DNA of 64,000 nucleotides from Halomontanus rarus (GCF_029338335.1 NZ_CP119796.1); one strand, 5' to 3'. Shown: positions 43,304 to 52,270, counted from the stretch's first letter. The notes: generated by a model not told the origin, from the sequence alone. Program-made: numbers and translations.

Positions 43304-43426
43304 TACCGATTTTCCAGTCGGTATTGTATATAAAGATGCGGACGTTAGGGGGCTCGTTTTCGGACAACTGATTTAGATATCGAGCCTAGACCGGAGTGTA
43401 GGTTAAGGAAACGGCGGAAAAATCCA

Positions 43427-43499
43427 GTCCGGGTGCGAGAATCGAACCCGCGTCTCAGCCTCCACAAGGCTGAAGGATAACCATTACCCCAACCCGGAC
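43427..43499 (-). tRNA. tRNA-His (anticodon GTG)
   Basis: On the minus strand, acceptor TCCGGGT pairs with ACCCGGA, the anticodon loop contains TTGTGGA, and the T-arm is GCGGG-TTCGATT-CTCGC. The base before position 1 is an encoded G (43499) and the discriminator is C (43427), the G-1:C73 pair required by HisRS. No intron is seen. Confidence 0.94.
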
Positions 43500-43687
43500 A
43501 CGCTAAGCGTGCAAGAAGACGTAAGCGAGGTAGGACTGAAATACGTTACGACTTGCAAGTCATCGTCGCGCCGTCTGCGTGTATTCGTGTCAATTGATGG
43601 CACTGCACAACTCACGGAAATAGGTTCGAGCACACCACCGGACATCCGCATCGCTTTTGCCTATCCCGCCAGTAGATTACCCAACGC

Positions 43688-44143
43688 GTGGCCATCACCG
43701 ACAAAATCTACGTCAAGAATCACCAGCAACTCGCCTCCCAGCTCGAGACCTCGATTCCGAAAGGGGCGTTCAAAGGAGCGACTCTCGACATCCTCTTTCA
43801 GGGCGAGGGCCTCGAGAAGTTAGACGACGCGACTCGAGACCGGGTTCTGGACTTTGCCCAGGACTTCCTCGACTGCGATTGCGACAACAACCCCTACTGT
43901 GGGTGTCCCGAGCGGAAGTTCATGCAGTACTTACTCGAGTTGCGCGCGCAGGGGCTGGGTCCGGACGCCATCGTCGACGTGATGAGCGACGACTACATGC
44001 TCTACGCCTATCCCGGCGACGTGCTCTCGTTTCTCGACGACGCGGTGCGGACCCTCGAGGCGGCCGAAGGGCTGGCTCGAGTCGACGGTAAGTCGGAGAA
44101 ACGCGACGAGATCAGGCGGGTAAAGCGGGAGTTGGCGAAGTGA
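43688..44143 (+). CDS. DUF5814-like haloarchaeal protein
   Basis: 151 residues from a GTG start at 43688 (MAITDKIYVKNHQQLASQLETSIP). A compact cysteine cluster DFLDCDCDNNPYCGCPERKF at about 58-77 probably binds zinc. The rest is helical (YLLELRAQGLGPDAIVDVMSDDYMLYAYPGDVLSFLDDAVRTLE). I recognise this as a domain found alone and fused to DEAD/DEAH helicases in haloarchaea, which suggests work on RNA or DNA. That inference rests on domain fusion recalled from memory. Confidence 0.75.
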   Translation: MAITDKIYVKNHQQLASQLETSIPKGAFKGATLDILFQGEGLEKLDDATRDRVLDFAQDFLDCDCDNNPYCGCPERKFMQYLLELRAQGLGPDAIVDVMSDDYMLYAYPGDVLSFLDDAVRTLEAAEGLARVDGKSEKRDEIRRVKRELAK

Positions 44144-44150
44144 GACGAAC

Positions 44151-44576
44151 TCAGCGGAGCTGGTAGGGCTCGCTCTCGTCACCCTCGCCGTCGTCCAAAT
44201 CGTCGAGTAAGAGTACTTCGTCCGTTTCGTCGTCGAGTCGGTCCCGCAGTTCGGTGACGTACGTCTTGTGCTCCTCGAGTTGCTCGCGGAGGTGTTCGGT
44301 CTCGAGTTCGAGGCGTTCGTGTTCGCGGAGGAAGCTTTTGGGAACCTCGACGGTGGGTGGAAAGGTCGGTTCCGGTTCGTCGTCGCTCTCGGAGTCGGCT
44401 TCCGCGAGTTCCTCCTCCGGGACGACGGCGACCTGTCCGTCGTGTTCGACCAGCAAGTCGACGTAGTCGCGGAACACGGCGGACAACGAGATGTCGCGCT
44501 CTTCGGCGATATCCTGGAGCGCCTCGAACGCGTCCTCGTTCACCCGGAACGAGATCGTCTTGTTCTTGTTGCCCAT
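44151..44576 (-). CDS. ribbon-helix-helix (CopG-like) DNA-binding protein with coiled coil
   Basis: 141 residues. The N-terminal 45 residues (KTISFRVNEDAFEALQDIAEERDISLSAVFRDYVDLLVE) are a ribbon-helix-helix motif. After an acidic linker, a long helix (FLREHERLELETEHLREQLEEHKTYVTELRDRLDDE) should form a coiled coil for dimerisation. The tail is very acidic. It is probably a transcription regulator. It is convergent with the DUF5814 gene, with only 7 bp between the stops. Confidence 0.85.
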   Translation of the reverse strand: MGNKNKTISFRVNEDAFEALQDIAEERDISLSAVFRDYVDLLVEHDGQVAVVPEEELAEADSESDDEPEPTFPPTVEVPKSFLREHERLELETEHLREQLEEHKTYVTELRDRLDDETDEVLLLDDLDDGEGDESEPYQLR

Positions 44577-44782
44577 TTCGTGTCTAGTGGACCGTCGTCG
44601 TACTTAACAGTTAGTCAGACGGGTGTGTACTCGTCGCGTCGTCGAAAGCCGAGATAGGCGAGTCCGCGCGGAACGGTTGGACACCACTCAGTGGGTCACA
44701 AAAGACGGTCGGTAGTCGTGGTGTGGTGGTGTGGTAGTTCGGTGGTTTCGGTTTCGCTACCGACCGGTCCTGCCGACCCGCG

Positions 44783-45421
44783 TCAGACTGACGCTTCGGC
44801 TTCCGCGTCGACGTCCTCGAGGCTCTCGAGTGCCTGGATCACGTCCCGACGGTAGTTCTCGACGGGCGAGTCGTAGCGTTCGCGAGCCATCTGGGCGTAC
44901 TCGTTACCGGGTGCCGTGCTCGCCCCTTCGGGGGCTTCCTGCTCGGCGTCCCACTCCTCGAAGGCTTCGATGCGATCGAGGGTGCGCTCGGCTGTTTCGA
45001 CGACCCAGCGGTCGCGGGTGTCGTCGTCGACGATCGCGATCGACTCCGGTCGGACCGAGACGTTGACGGTACCGTCGTCGGTCTCGTAGGTCCGGGGCTT
45101 GCCGACGATAGCGACGTACGCCGGCGGTTCCGTGTCCCGAAGCACTGAGGCGGCTTCGGGCTGGTACTGACCGGCGTAGACGAAGAACGTCCCCGTCGGA
45201 TCGACGACGCGCCCGCGCCAGTACTCGCTCTCGTCGCCGACGTCCTCGGTCTCGGTCAAGGTGCCGACGATGAACACGCGGTTCGCGCGGTCGCCGGTCG
45301 GCAAGAGTGCGTAGTTCGGTGCGCGTTCGTCGTCGCTCTCCTTGAAGGAGTACGTCGAATCGTTGAATTCGGAGGCGAAGACGCGACGTGCGACTTCGCG
45401 GGTGAGTTGTGCCTGACTCAT
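44783..45421 (-). CDS. rpap3: RPA-associated protein (COG3390)
   Basis: 212 residues, MSQAQLTREVARRVFASEFNDST at the start. A single OB-fold-like region is visible (ANRVFIVGTLTETEDVGDESEYWRGRVVDPTGTFFVYAGQYQ, PAYVAIVGKPRTYETDDGTVNVSVRPESI), with a helical C-terminus. It is the partner of RPA in haloarchaea, where RPA and RPAP genes are paired and needed for resistance to DNA damage. Its start is 1 bp after the rpa stop. The rpap3 label follows the rpa3-like length of its partner. Confidence 0.88.
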   Translation of the reverse strand: MSQAQLTREVARRVFASEFNDSTYSFKESDDERAPNYALLPTGDRANRVFIVGTLTETEDVGDESEYWRGRVVDPTGTFFVYAGQYQPEAASVLRDTEPPAYVAIVGKPRTYETDDGTVNVSVRPESIAIVDDDTRDRWVVETAERTLDRIEAFEEWDAEQEAPEGASTAPGNEYAQMARERYDSPVENYRRDVIQALESLEDVDAEAEASV

Positions 45422-45422
45422 G

Positions 45423-46352
45423 TTACATCGACCTCGCTCTGATCAGCAGGGCTTCCGCATCGACCGGCCCGTCGAGTTCCTCGACGTCGTCCGCGAGGAC
45501 GTAACGGCCGAAGGTCGGTCCCTCGATGCGGTAGTAGGTGCCGACGATCTTCTCGGTGATCTCGTCGGCGACGACGGTCGTATCCAGTGCGTCCATCGCC
45601 ATGTCCTTGGCTTCCTCGAGGCTGATTCCGGTCAGATCCTCGGTGGCGTCCTTGTCGAAGATGACCTCGTGAGCGTCGATCCCGTCGTCGAGGACGCCCT
45701 TGATGCGGAGGTCGAACTCGCCTTCGACTTCGCCGTGTTCGTTACAGCGGCCGTTCTGGAGCACGCGCGTGCAGTCGTCGTTGGGGCAGCGCTTGATCAG
45801 CCCGCTGCCGCTTTGCATGTCCACGAGCGCGCCCTCCACCTCGGAGGTGTCGTCGCCGACCTCGAGTTCCTCGTCGAGTTCCTCGACGACGGTCGTGCTG
45901 TTGAGTTTGACCGAGTAACGGCCCTGGTACTCGTCGGTGACGAGGTTCTGCAGGCTGTAGACGCCGCCCTCCTCGAGTGACGGGAGGTCGGACTTGGCCC
46001 ACTTCGTGAACTTGATCGTTCCGGTCGGGTCGCCCAGCAGGCCGACCTGTGCGATCGAGTCGCTGCGGGGTTCCCAGAGTTCGATGACCTTCGCGGTGAG
46101 GTCGATCCACTGTTCGGGTTCGTCGATATCCTCGACGTTGGCGGCTTCGCTGCCGCCGCCGGCGATGTCCTCGCGCTCGAGACCCGCCTCCTCGAGGTAG
46201 TGGTTGGTGACGCTGCGCCGCGCCTCGTCCATGGGCACTTTGTACTCGTCGACGAGGGTCGTCAGGCGCTGCTCGACGTCGTCGATATCGACGTCGAGGT
46301 GATCCGAGAACTGGTCGTGTATGTCGTCCGCGTGTTGTCGTACGTCGCTCAT
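45423..46352 (-). CDS. rpa3: replication protein A, single-stranded DNA-binding (Rpa3-like)
   Basis: 309 residues from the ATG at 46352. A helical N-terminal domain (DIHDQFSDHLDVDIDDVEQRLTTLVDEYKVP) is followed by an OB fold (WIDLTAKVIELWEPRSDSIAQVGLLGDPTGTIKFTKWAKSDLPSLEEGGVYSLQNLVTDEYQGRYSVKLNSTT). A zinc finger comes next (CPNDDCTRVLQNGRCNEHGE), then a second beta domain. The length and single clear OB fold fit the short haloarchaeal RPA (Rpa3) better than the three-OB Rpa1. It coats single-stranded DNA in replication and repair. A TATA (GCTTTAAATAC, minus strand, about 46410-46420) and a GGAGG ribosome-binding site nine bases before the ATG are visible. Confidence 0.9.
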   Translation of the reverse strand: MSDVRQHADDIHDQFSDHLDVDIDDVEQRLTTLVDEYKVPMDEARRSVTNHYLEEAGLEREDIAGGGSEAANVEDIDEPEQWIDLTAKVIELWEPRSDSIAQVGLLGDPTGTIKFTKWAKSDLPSLEEGGVYSLQNLVTDEYQGRYSVKLNSTTVVEELDEELEVGDDTSEVEGALVDMQSGSGLIKRCPNDDCTRVLQNGRCNEHGEVEGEFDLRIKGVLDDGIDAHEVIFDKDATEDLTGISLEEAKDMAMDALDTTVVADEITEKIVGTYYRIEGPTFGRYVLADDVEELDGPVDAEALLIRARSM

Positions 46353-46600
46353 TGTGTCACGCCTCCGCCTGTGTATCAATGGGAGGCATATCGTGCTTCG
46401 CGCCCGATGGTATTTAAAGCATCGGCACCGGAGTGAAAGTGAAATCGACGTCGGTGAAAACCGTTCGACTGCGAGACGATACGGCGGCCGCGTTCGGCTG
46501 TGAGTGAAACTGAACGAACGGAACGTTCGGGGAGAGTATAGGGACGACAGCGACAGGCGACGGCGACGAACCTATGAATGGGGCGCCCGTAGACGGAGCA

Positions 46601-46912
46601 ATGGCAGATCGGCGGCGACTCGAGCGACTCCTTCGGACGACGCTCCAAGAAGCAGGCCAGCAGTTCGAGGAACTTCGCCGTTCGACAGACAGACAGCTCG
46701 ACGACGCTCGAGCGGCGTACGTGTCCGCGAAGAACGTGAGCGGGGTGCCGACCGACGAGGAAGGGCGGGCGAAGATCGTCTGCCGGCGATACGCCGAACG
46801 GCGGGCAGCCCTGTTGGACGACGAGTGGCGGCCGGCGTGTTACGAGTCCGGCCACCCCGATTGCGAGGGCTGCGTCGAAGACGTTCGCGAGGGCCGGATC
46901 GAAACCTGGTGA
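46601..46912 (+). CDS. haloarchaeal DUF7091-like protein
   Basis: 103 residues from the ATG at 46601 (MADRRRLERLLRTTLQEAGQQFEELR). The N-terminal half is helical and charged. The C-terminus has a conserved cysteine patch (VCRRYAERRAALLDDEWRPACYESGHPDCEGCVEDVREGRIETW) that could bind a metal. It belongs to a small family restricted to haloarchaea with no known function. It is divergent from rpa. Confidence 0.7.
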   Translation: MADRRRLERLLRTTLQEAGQQFEELRRSTDRQLDDARAAYVSAKNVSGVPTDEEGRAKIVCRRYAERRAALLDDEWRPACYESGHPDCEGCVEDVREGRIETW

Positions 46913-47081
46913 ACTGGCCAAACTCCCTCGAATCCTCACTAGTAGGCGGTCGCTTTCCTGAAAATATTCCATTCGTACACTCTCGAGACCGGTCGGTGTG
47001 GACACCGCTACACGACACATTACCACCTAATGCTTCTTTAAGGATTAGGCTTATATACGATACGAATGTTTCCTTTTACTC

Positions 47082-48059
47082 GTGAAAGATTCCAGCACCA
47101 AGGCGATGCCAGGATATACTGGGACGAACATCCAGAACCACGTCGAACGACCGGACGACACCTTCCGTACGAGCGAGGCGGCCACCGCGGACGTCGGTGC
47201 GAAGATCATCTCGTACATCGAAACCGCAGTCGAAGAGGCCGATGCAAACGGCGTCATCGTCGCGATGAGCGGCGGGATCGACTCGACGCTGACGACCGCG
47301 CTGGCGATCGAGGCGCTCGGAAACGATCGGGTCGTCGGAGTGGGCCTTCCCTGCAACAAATCGGACGCGCTCGACGTCAACGACGCTCGAACGATCGCGG
47401 AGGGAATGGGAATCGAGTATCGGGAAGCCCACCTGCGGCCGCTGGTCGGGTTGTTCACGGATACGATCGCACCCGCAGTCGGGCCACGCGAGGCGTCGGC
47501 GGACTCGAGTCAGCCGTCGAACTCGAGTTCGAGCTCGGAATTGGCGTCCGGACCGGAATCCGACTCCAGCACCGGCGCCGGCCCGATCGAGGAACGGCGA
47601 GCGATCGGAAACCTCGTCGCTCGACTGCGGATGTGCTGTCTCTACTACGCGGCCAACCGTTCGTCACACCTGGTTCTGGGCACCGCGAACCGGTCGGAGT
47701 GGCTCCTCGGCTACTTCACGAAGTACGGCGACGGCGCCGCGGATCTGTACCCGATCGGCGACCTCTACAAGACGGAAGTTCGCGCGCTCGCCAAACGTCT
47801 TGGGCTCCCGAAACGGATCGTCGGCAAGGAACCCACCGCCGGATTCTGGGCCAGCCAGACCGACGCGGACGAACTCGGGGCCTCCTACGACGAAATCGAT
47901 CCCTTCCTCGAGCGACTCGCCGATCGAAACGAGGACGTGGAGACGGCCGCTCAGGCGGTCCAACTCGACTGCGAGACCGCTCGAGAGATCGCCGATCGAT
48001 ACGTGCGGACCCGCCACAAACGGACGACCCCGTCGACGCCCGGTGTCGGCGGTCGGTAA
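47082..48059 (+). CDS. nadE: NAD+ synthase
   Basis: 325 residues with a GTG start at 47082. A TATA (CTTATATAC, about 47050-47058) lies 25-30 bp upstream, which would make this a leaderless GTG; an ATG eight codons in (47106) is the alternative. The ATP-pyrophosphatase loop MSGGIDSTLTT is present, followed by LCCLYY-like RMCCLYYAANRSSHLVLGTANRSEWLLGYFTKYGDG and KTEVRALAKRLGLP and KEPTAGFW. It amidates nicotinate adenine dinucleotide to NAD+. A Ser/Pro-rich stretch of about 28 residues is inserted before the ERRAIGN helix and is encoded by hexanucleotide-periodic DNA. Confidence 0.95.
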   Translation: MKDSSTKAMPGYTGTNIQNHVERPDDTFRTSEAATADVGAKIISYIETAVEEADANGVIVAMSGGIDSTLTTALAIEALGNDRVVGVGLPCNKSDALDVNDARTIAEGMGIEYREAHLRPLVGLFTDTIAPAVGPREASADSSQPSNSSSSSELASGPESDSSTGAGPIEERRAIGNLVARLRMCCLYYAANRSSHLVLGTANRSEWLLGYFTKYGDGAADLYPIGDLYKTEVRALAKRLGLPKRIVGKEPTAGFWASQTDADELGASYDEIDPFLERLADRNEDVETAAQAVQLDCETAREIADRYVRTRHKRTTPSTPGVGGR

Positions 48060-48069
48060 CCCGCGGACC

Positions 48070-48867
48070 TCAGACGCTCCGCATCGACCCGCCGTCGATC
48101 GGAATCGACGCGCCGTTGACGTAGCTCGCCCGCTCGCTCGAGAGGAACGCGACGACGTCGCCCAGTTCCCGCGGATCGCCGATCCGGTCGACCGGAATGT
48201 CGCTGGCCATCTCGTCGAGCCCCCGTTCGTAATCGTCGTAGGTGCCGTTTTCGACGCGAGCCTCGACCAGCTCTTCGATGCGGGGCGTCTCGACCGTCCC
48301 CGGAAGCACCGCGTTCGCGCGGATCTCCGGGGCGAACTCCCGCGAGATCGTCTTCACGAGTCCGATGACGCTCCGCCGGACCGAGTTCGAGAGCATGAGG
48401 CCGTCGATGACCTCCTGGACCGACTTCGAGGTGATACAGACGATGCTGCCCGCGTCCGACTCGAGGAGGTGAGGATGGGCGTTCTCGATCGTCCAGACGA
48501 GGCTCATCACCAGCTGGTCGTAAGCCTCGTACCACTGGCGTTCGGTCGTCTCGAGGAAGGTCGTACTCGGCGGGCCGCCGGCGCTCGTGACGAGGTGATC
48601 GAGGCCGCCGAACTCCGCGACCGTCGCCTCGACCAGCGCCTCGACCTCGTCGGGGTCGGTCACGTCGGTCGGGTGGGCGAGCACGGCACCGCCGTCGGCT
48701 CCCGCGGCGTCTTGGATCTGTGCCTTCGCGTCGGCCAGCCGATCCTCGTCGCGACCGCAGATCGCGACGTCGGCGCCCTCGCTCGCCAGCGCCGTCGCGC
48801 TCGCGAGACCGAGACCGCTCGAGCTTGCCGTCACGAGTGCACTGTTACCGTCGAGTTCGAGTTCCAT
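48070..48867 (-). CDS. SDR family oxidoreductase lacking the canonical Tyr/Lys
   Basis: 265 residues from the ATG at 48867. The N-terminus ALVTASSSGLGLASATALASEGADVAICGR is the Rossmann nucleotide motif in a slightly altered form, and LVTSAGGPP stands for the NNAG segment. At the catalytic position ITSKSVQEV, then LMLSNSVRRSVIGLVKTISREF aligns Ser for Tyr and Arg for Lys of YxxxK. The FabG-like subgroup with SN-x-x-R is known to deviate in this way, so this is probably a family trait and not a broken gene. The substrate is unknown. Convergent with nadE. Confidence 0.88.
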   Translation of the reverse strand: MELELDGNSALVTASSSGLGLASATALASEGADVAICGRDEDRLADAKAQIQDAAGADGGAVLAHPTDVTDPDEVEALVEATVAEFGGLDHLVTSAGGPPSTTFLETTERQWYEAYDQLVMSLVWTIENAHPHLLESDAGSIVCITSKSVQEVIDGLMLSNSVRRSVIGLVKTISREFAPEIRANAVLPGTVETPRIEELVEARVENGTYDDYERGLDEMASDIPVDRIGDPRELGDVVAFLSSERASYVNGASIPIDGGSMRSV

Positions 48868-49006
48868 GCGCGGTCCAACGGACGCGGTGTACAAATCTTC
48901 CGGGGACAGGGGCAAAGAACCGTCCGAAGACGGGGTGACGCGGATAGACCGTCAGGCGTCCGTGTGACGCAGACGGTCCGCCAAGCGTCCGTGTGCGGTG
49001 GCTCGC

Positions 49007-49462
49007 TCACGACCGGCGAACTCGAATGCCTCCCTCGGCGGTGACGCCGACGACGAAATCGGCGGCGACCTGCCGACCGCTCACCGCGTCTCCCGCCCCG
49101 TCGCTGATGACCTTCATCAGATCCGGTGCCGTGTGCTTGACCTTCACGCCGGCCTCGTCGCAAGCGTCGTATACCTGTCCGGGAACGTCGTAGAGATCCG
49201 TCCCCGCGGAGATGCGAATCCGGACCGGTGCCCGTAGCGCCTCGGCGAACGCCACCGTCTCACGGGCTTTTCGAACGTTATCGCGAGCGCTCCCCTCGAT
49301 CGAGGAGACGTTCGCTCGAGAGGTCCCGAGGCGGTCGGCGATGGCAGCCTGGGAGAGTCCGCGTTCGCGAAACGCGAGCACCTGTGCCTGTCGTCGGGTG
49401 AGGACGCTCGTCTCGGGATCGAATCCGATCTCCTCGAGCAGGGACTCGGCGTCGTCGATCAC
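49007..49462 (-). CDS. Tfx family DNA-binding protein
   Basis: 151 residues from a GTG at 49462, giving MIDDAESLLEEIGFDPETSVLTRRQAQVLAFRERG; no ATG fits. The HTH (GLSQAAIADRLGTSRANVSSIEGSARDNVRKARETVAFAEAL) is the Tfx-type helix-turn-helix, followed by the C-terminal Tfx domain (PVRIRISAGTDLYDVPGQVYDACDEAGVKVKHTAPDLMKVI). In Methanothermobacter, Tfx binds the fmdECB promoter (molybdenum formylmethanofuran dehydrogenase); in haloarchaea the target is unknown. Confidence 0.88.
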   Translation of the reverse strand: MIDDAESLLEEIGFDPETSVLTRRQAQVLAFRERGLSQAAIADRLGTSRANVSSIEGSARDNVRKARETVAFAEALRAPVRIRISAGTDLYDVPGQVYDACDEAGVKVKHTAPDLMKVISDGAGDAVSGRQVAADFVVGVTAEGGIRVRRS

Positions 49463-49691
49463 GACGAGCGCCCCCGGGTTGCAACCACCGCTCCGTTCAC
49501 GTCCATGTCCACACGTGGCGTCGGCGACGTCATAGCTTCCACGGTCGTCGCCGCGGAGTCCGACAGCGCAGTTCGGATCCGTCGGCCAAATCCAGTTGGG
49601 TGTGGCAACGAAAGAGAAGGAACGAGATCGAAAAGAAGAACGACAAACAGCGATGGCTCGCTTCGGGACTGTCCAGGTCTTCGAGCGCCGC

Positions 49692-50192
49692 TCAGGAACC
49701 CCAGAAGTTCTCGCGACTGCCGAGGCGTTCGCGCTGGAGGGACGATTTGGTCTCCTCCTCGTCTTCGTCGTCTTCGGTTTCGGCTTCGGTTTCGTCCGTC
49801 GCGTCGTCCCCGGCACCGTCGGCGCCGTCCGCATCCGCACCCTCTCCCTCCTCGCCGTCCATCGGGAGGCGCTCGAGTTCCTCCGCGCGGGCGTGATTGC
49901 TGTGGACCCGCGTAATCTGGACGCGGGCGCGGGCGTCTGGAAGGATGCCGTCGACCATCACGATGAACCCGTCGTCCGTGCGACCGACGCCGGCGCCGCT
50001 CTCGTGGATGTCCTCGACGTCGACGACGACCTCCTCGCCGGGTTTGACCGGCTGGGTCTTGAGGTCCTGGATCGGCTGGCTGTAGTGGTTACACCACTCC
50101 TTGCCACCGCGGTCTCCGTAGTGTTGACATCCCATCCCGGGGATGTGCTCTGAGAAGCTCGGACAGTCGTCGGCGAGTGGACAGTCTGCCAT
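49692..50192 (-). CDS. TRAM-domain protein with cysteine-rich N-terminus
   Basis: 166 residues from the ATG at 50192. The N-terminus MADCPLADDCPSF, then GMGCQHYGDRGGKEWCNHY, is a cysteine/histidine cluster (metal or Fe-S site possible). The TRAM domain follows at about 45-110 (QPVKPGEEVVVDVEDIHESGAGVGRTDDGFIVMVDGILPDARARVQITRV). The last 55 residues are extremely acidic (GEGADADGADGAGDD, ETEAETEDDEDEEET). Stand-alone TRAM proteins act as RNA chaperones in some archaea; RNA binding is the likely role here. Confidence 0.87.
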   Translation of the reverse strand: MADCPLADDCPSFSEHIPGMGCQHYGDRGGKEWCNHYSQPIQDLKTQPVKPGEEVVVDVEDIHESGAGVGRTDDGFIVMVDGILPDARARVQITRVHSNHARAEELERLPMDGEEGEGADADGADGAGDDATDETEAETEDDEDEEETKSSLQRERLGSRENFWGS

Positions 50193-50300
50193 GCCGTGTA
50201 CTACCCGTGGAACCGTTAAACCGCTTGCGGAACGGTTAAGCGATTCGTGGACGAACACCCTCGAGTTTCGGCTCGAGCGTCGAGGAGGTCCCGAGTCCCG

Positions 50301-50368
50301 TGTCGCGCTGTGTCGTGTCGTGTCGCACCGTGCCCCCCATACCATGTCGCGCTGTGACGTGTCGCACC
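50301..50368. repeat. direct repeat with pentamer expansion upstream of etfB
   Basis: A 24-base unit at 50345-50368 (TGTCGCGCTGTGACGTGTCG then CACC) also occurs at 50301-50329, where it carries one extra TCGTG-type pentamer and one substitution. This lies in the divergent gap between the TRAM gene and etfB. Confidence 0.8.
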
Positions 50369-50471
50369 CGAGTCGTCAGCCGGACTCGTCGACCGCGAGG
50401 ACGTAAAACAACTGCACGCACGCGAATCCGAATTTTGGAAACGTTTAGGGGGCGCGCGACCGCAATTGTCG

Positions 50472-51272
50472 ATGATGAAGGTTCTCGTTACGGTCAAAGA
50501 GGTAGCGACCGTCGAAGACGAGTTCGAAATCGAGGGCACCGCGATCGACGAGCGGTACCTCGGCGCCGACCTCAACGAGTGGGACGACTACGCCATCGAG
50601 GAGGCCGTCCAGATCGCCGAGGCGATCGGCGAGGACGACGTCGAGGTCGTCACGGTGACGATCGGTCCCGAAGACTGCGAGCAGACCATTCGTCAGGCGC
50701 TCGCCAAGGGCGCGGATCGATCGATCCGCGTCTGGGACGACGCCCTCGAGGACGCCGAGCTGCTCGACGTCGGTGCCAAGACCGCGATACTGGCGGCCGT
50801 CGTCGAAGACGAGGAACCCGATCTCGTCCTCAGCGGCGTCCAGTCCGGCGACGACAGCTTCATGGCGACCGGCGTCTCGCTGGCCGACGCCGTCGGCTTC
50901 CAGTGGGCCGCCGTCGTCAATAGCCTCGACCTCGATACCGAAGCGGGCGTCGCGTCCGTCCGGCGCGAACTCGAGGGCGGCGTCGAGGAACTCACCGACG
51001 TCACCCTCCCGGCGGTGTTGACGATCCAGACGGGGATCAACGAACCACGATACGCGAGCCTGCGCGGCATTCGCATGGCCCAGCGCAAGGAACTCGCGGT
51101 GCGAGGACTCGACGACCTCGGCCTCGACTCGAGCGTCGTCGCGGGCGACCTTCGGCTGACCGGGATGTCCGTTCCCGAAAGCGAGAGCGACGCGACGGTT
51201 TTCACGGGCGGCCCCGAGGAGACCGCCAGTGAACTCGCGGCGATTCTTCGCGAGAAGGGGGTGGGACAATGA
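50472..51272 (+). CDS. etfB: electron transfer flavoprotein beta subunit
   Basis: About 266 residues from the ATG at 50472 (another ATG follows directly). The sequence MMKVLVTVKEVATVEDEFEIEG, LNEWDDYAIEEAVQI, VTVGP-like VTVTIGPEDCEQTIRQALAKGADRSIRV, and LSGVQSGDDSFMATGVSLADAVGFQWAAVV are typical of EtfB. With EtfA it accepts electrons from acyl-CoA or other dehydrogenases and passes them towards the quinone pool. It overlaps etfA by 4 bp. A TATA-like CGTTTAGG is at about 50441-50448. Confidence 0.95.
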   Translation: MMKVLVTVKEVATVEDEFEIEGTAIDERYLGADLNEWDDYAIEEAVQIAEAIGEDDVEVVTVTIGPEDCEQTIRQALAKGADRSIRVWDDALEDAELLDVGAKTAILAAVVEDEEPDLVLSGVQSGDDSFMATGVSLADAVGFQWAAVVNSLDLDTEAGVASVRRELEGGVEELTDVTLPAVLTIQTGINEPRYASLRGIRMAQRKELAVRGLDDLGLDSSVVAGDLRLTGMSVPESESDATVFTGGPEETASELAAILREKGVGQ

Positions 51273-52225
51273 CGGACGTGCTCGCGATCGCGGACCACCG
51301 TCGGGGCGAACTTCGAGACGTCAGCTACGAACTCGTCTCCGCCGGGCGGGACCTCGCCGACGCGACCGGCGGGGACCTCCACCTCGTGGTCATCAGCGGC
51401 ACCGTCGACGCCTTCGCCGAGAAACTGAACCGCGAGGGCGTCGACGTCGTCCACACCGTCGACCACGGCGAGGAGTTCAACCACGACGTCTACGCGCAGG
51501 CCATCGTCCAGCTGTACGACGCCGTCTCCCCGCAGTTCCTCCTCGCACCGAACAGCGTCAACGGACTCGATTACGCGCCCGCCGTCGCGAACCGACTCGA
51601 CCTGCCGCTCGTGACCGACACCGTCGACCTCGAGGTCGACGGCGACACGCTCGTCGCGACCCGCGAGATGTACGGCGGCAAAGTGGAGACGACCGTCGAA
51701 CTCACCGGTGAACGCGCCGCGGTCACGATCCGCAGCGCGGAGTGGCCCGCCGCCGGCGGGACCGGCGAGGCAACCATCGAGGCCTTCGACGCGACGATCG
51801 ACGAGGACGCGATCGGCTCTACGGTCACGGGCTTCGAGGAAGTCGCCGGCGGCGACGTCGATATCGGCGACGCCGACGTCCTCGTCAGCGTCGGCCGCGG
51901 GATCGAGGAGGAGGAGAACCTCGAGTTGATCCACGACCTCGCCGACGCGCTGGGGGCGACCGTCTCCTCGTCGCGACCGATCGTCGACGCCGGCTGGCTG
52001 CCGAAGAACCGACAGGTCGGCCAGTCGGGGAAGGTCGTCACGCCCGACGTCTACATCGCAATCGGCATCTCAGGTGCGGTCCAGCACGTCGCCGGCATGA
52101 AGGGATCGGACACGATCGTCGCGATCAACACGGATCCGAACGCGCCGATCATGGACATTGCAGATTACGCGATTCACGACGACCTCTTCGACGTGGTGCC
52201 GGCGTTGATCGAGGAGTTCCGGTAG
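51269..52225 (+). CDS. etfA: electron transfer flavoprotein alpha subunit
   Basis: 318 residues. The C-terminal FAD-binding domain is clear: VSVGRGIEEEENLELIHDLADALGATVSSSRPIVDAGWLP, QVGQSGKVVTPDVYIAIGISGAVQHVAGM, VAINTDPNAPIMDIADYAI. The ATGA overlap with etfB couples translation. Downstream is a T-rich hairpin. Confidence 0.95.
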   Translation: MTDVLAIADHRRGELRDVSYELVSAGRDLADATGGDLHLVVISGTVDAFAEKLNREGVDVVHTVDHGEEFNHDVYAQAIVQLYDAVSPQFLLAPNSVNGLDYAPAVANRLDLPLVTDTVDLEVDGDTLVATREMYGGKVETTVELTGERAAVTIRSAEWPAAGGTGEATIEAFDATIDEDAIGSTVTGFEEVAGGDVDIGDADVLVSVGRGIEEEENLELIHDLADALGATVSSSRPIVDAGWLPKNRQVGQSGKVVTPDVYIAIGISGAVQHVAGMKGSDTIVAINTDPNAPIMDIADYAIHDDLFDVVPALIEEFR

Positions 52226-52270
52226 ATCGACCGCGAACGCAGTGAGCGGCTTTTTGGTCCAGATTTTTGC

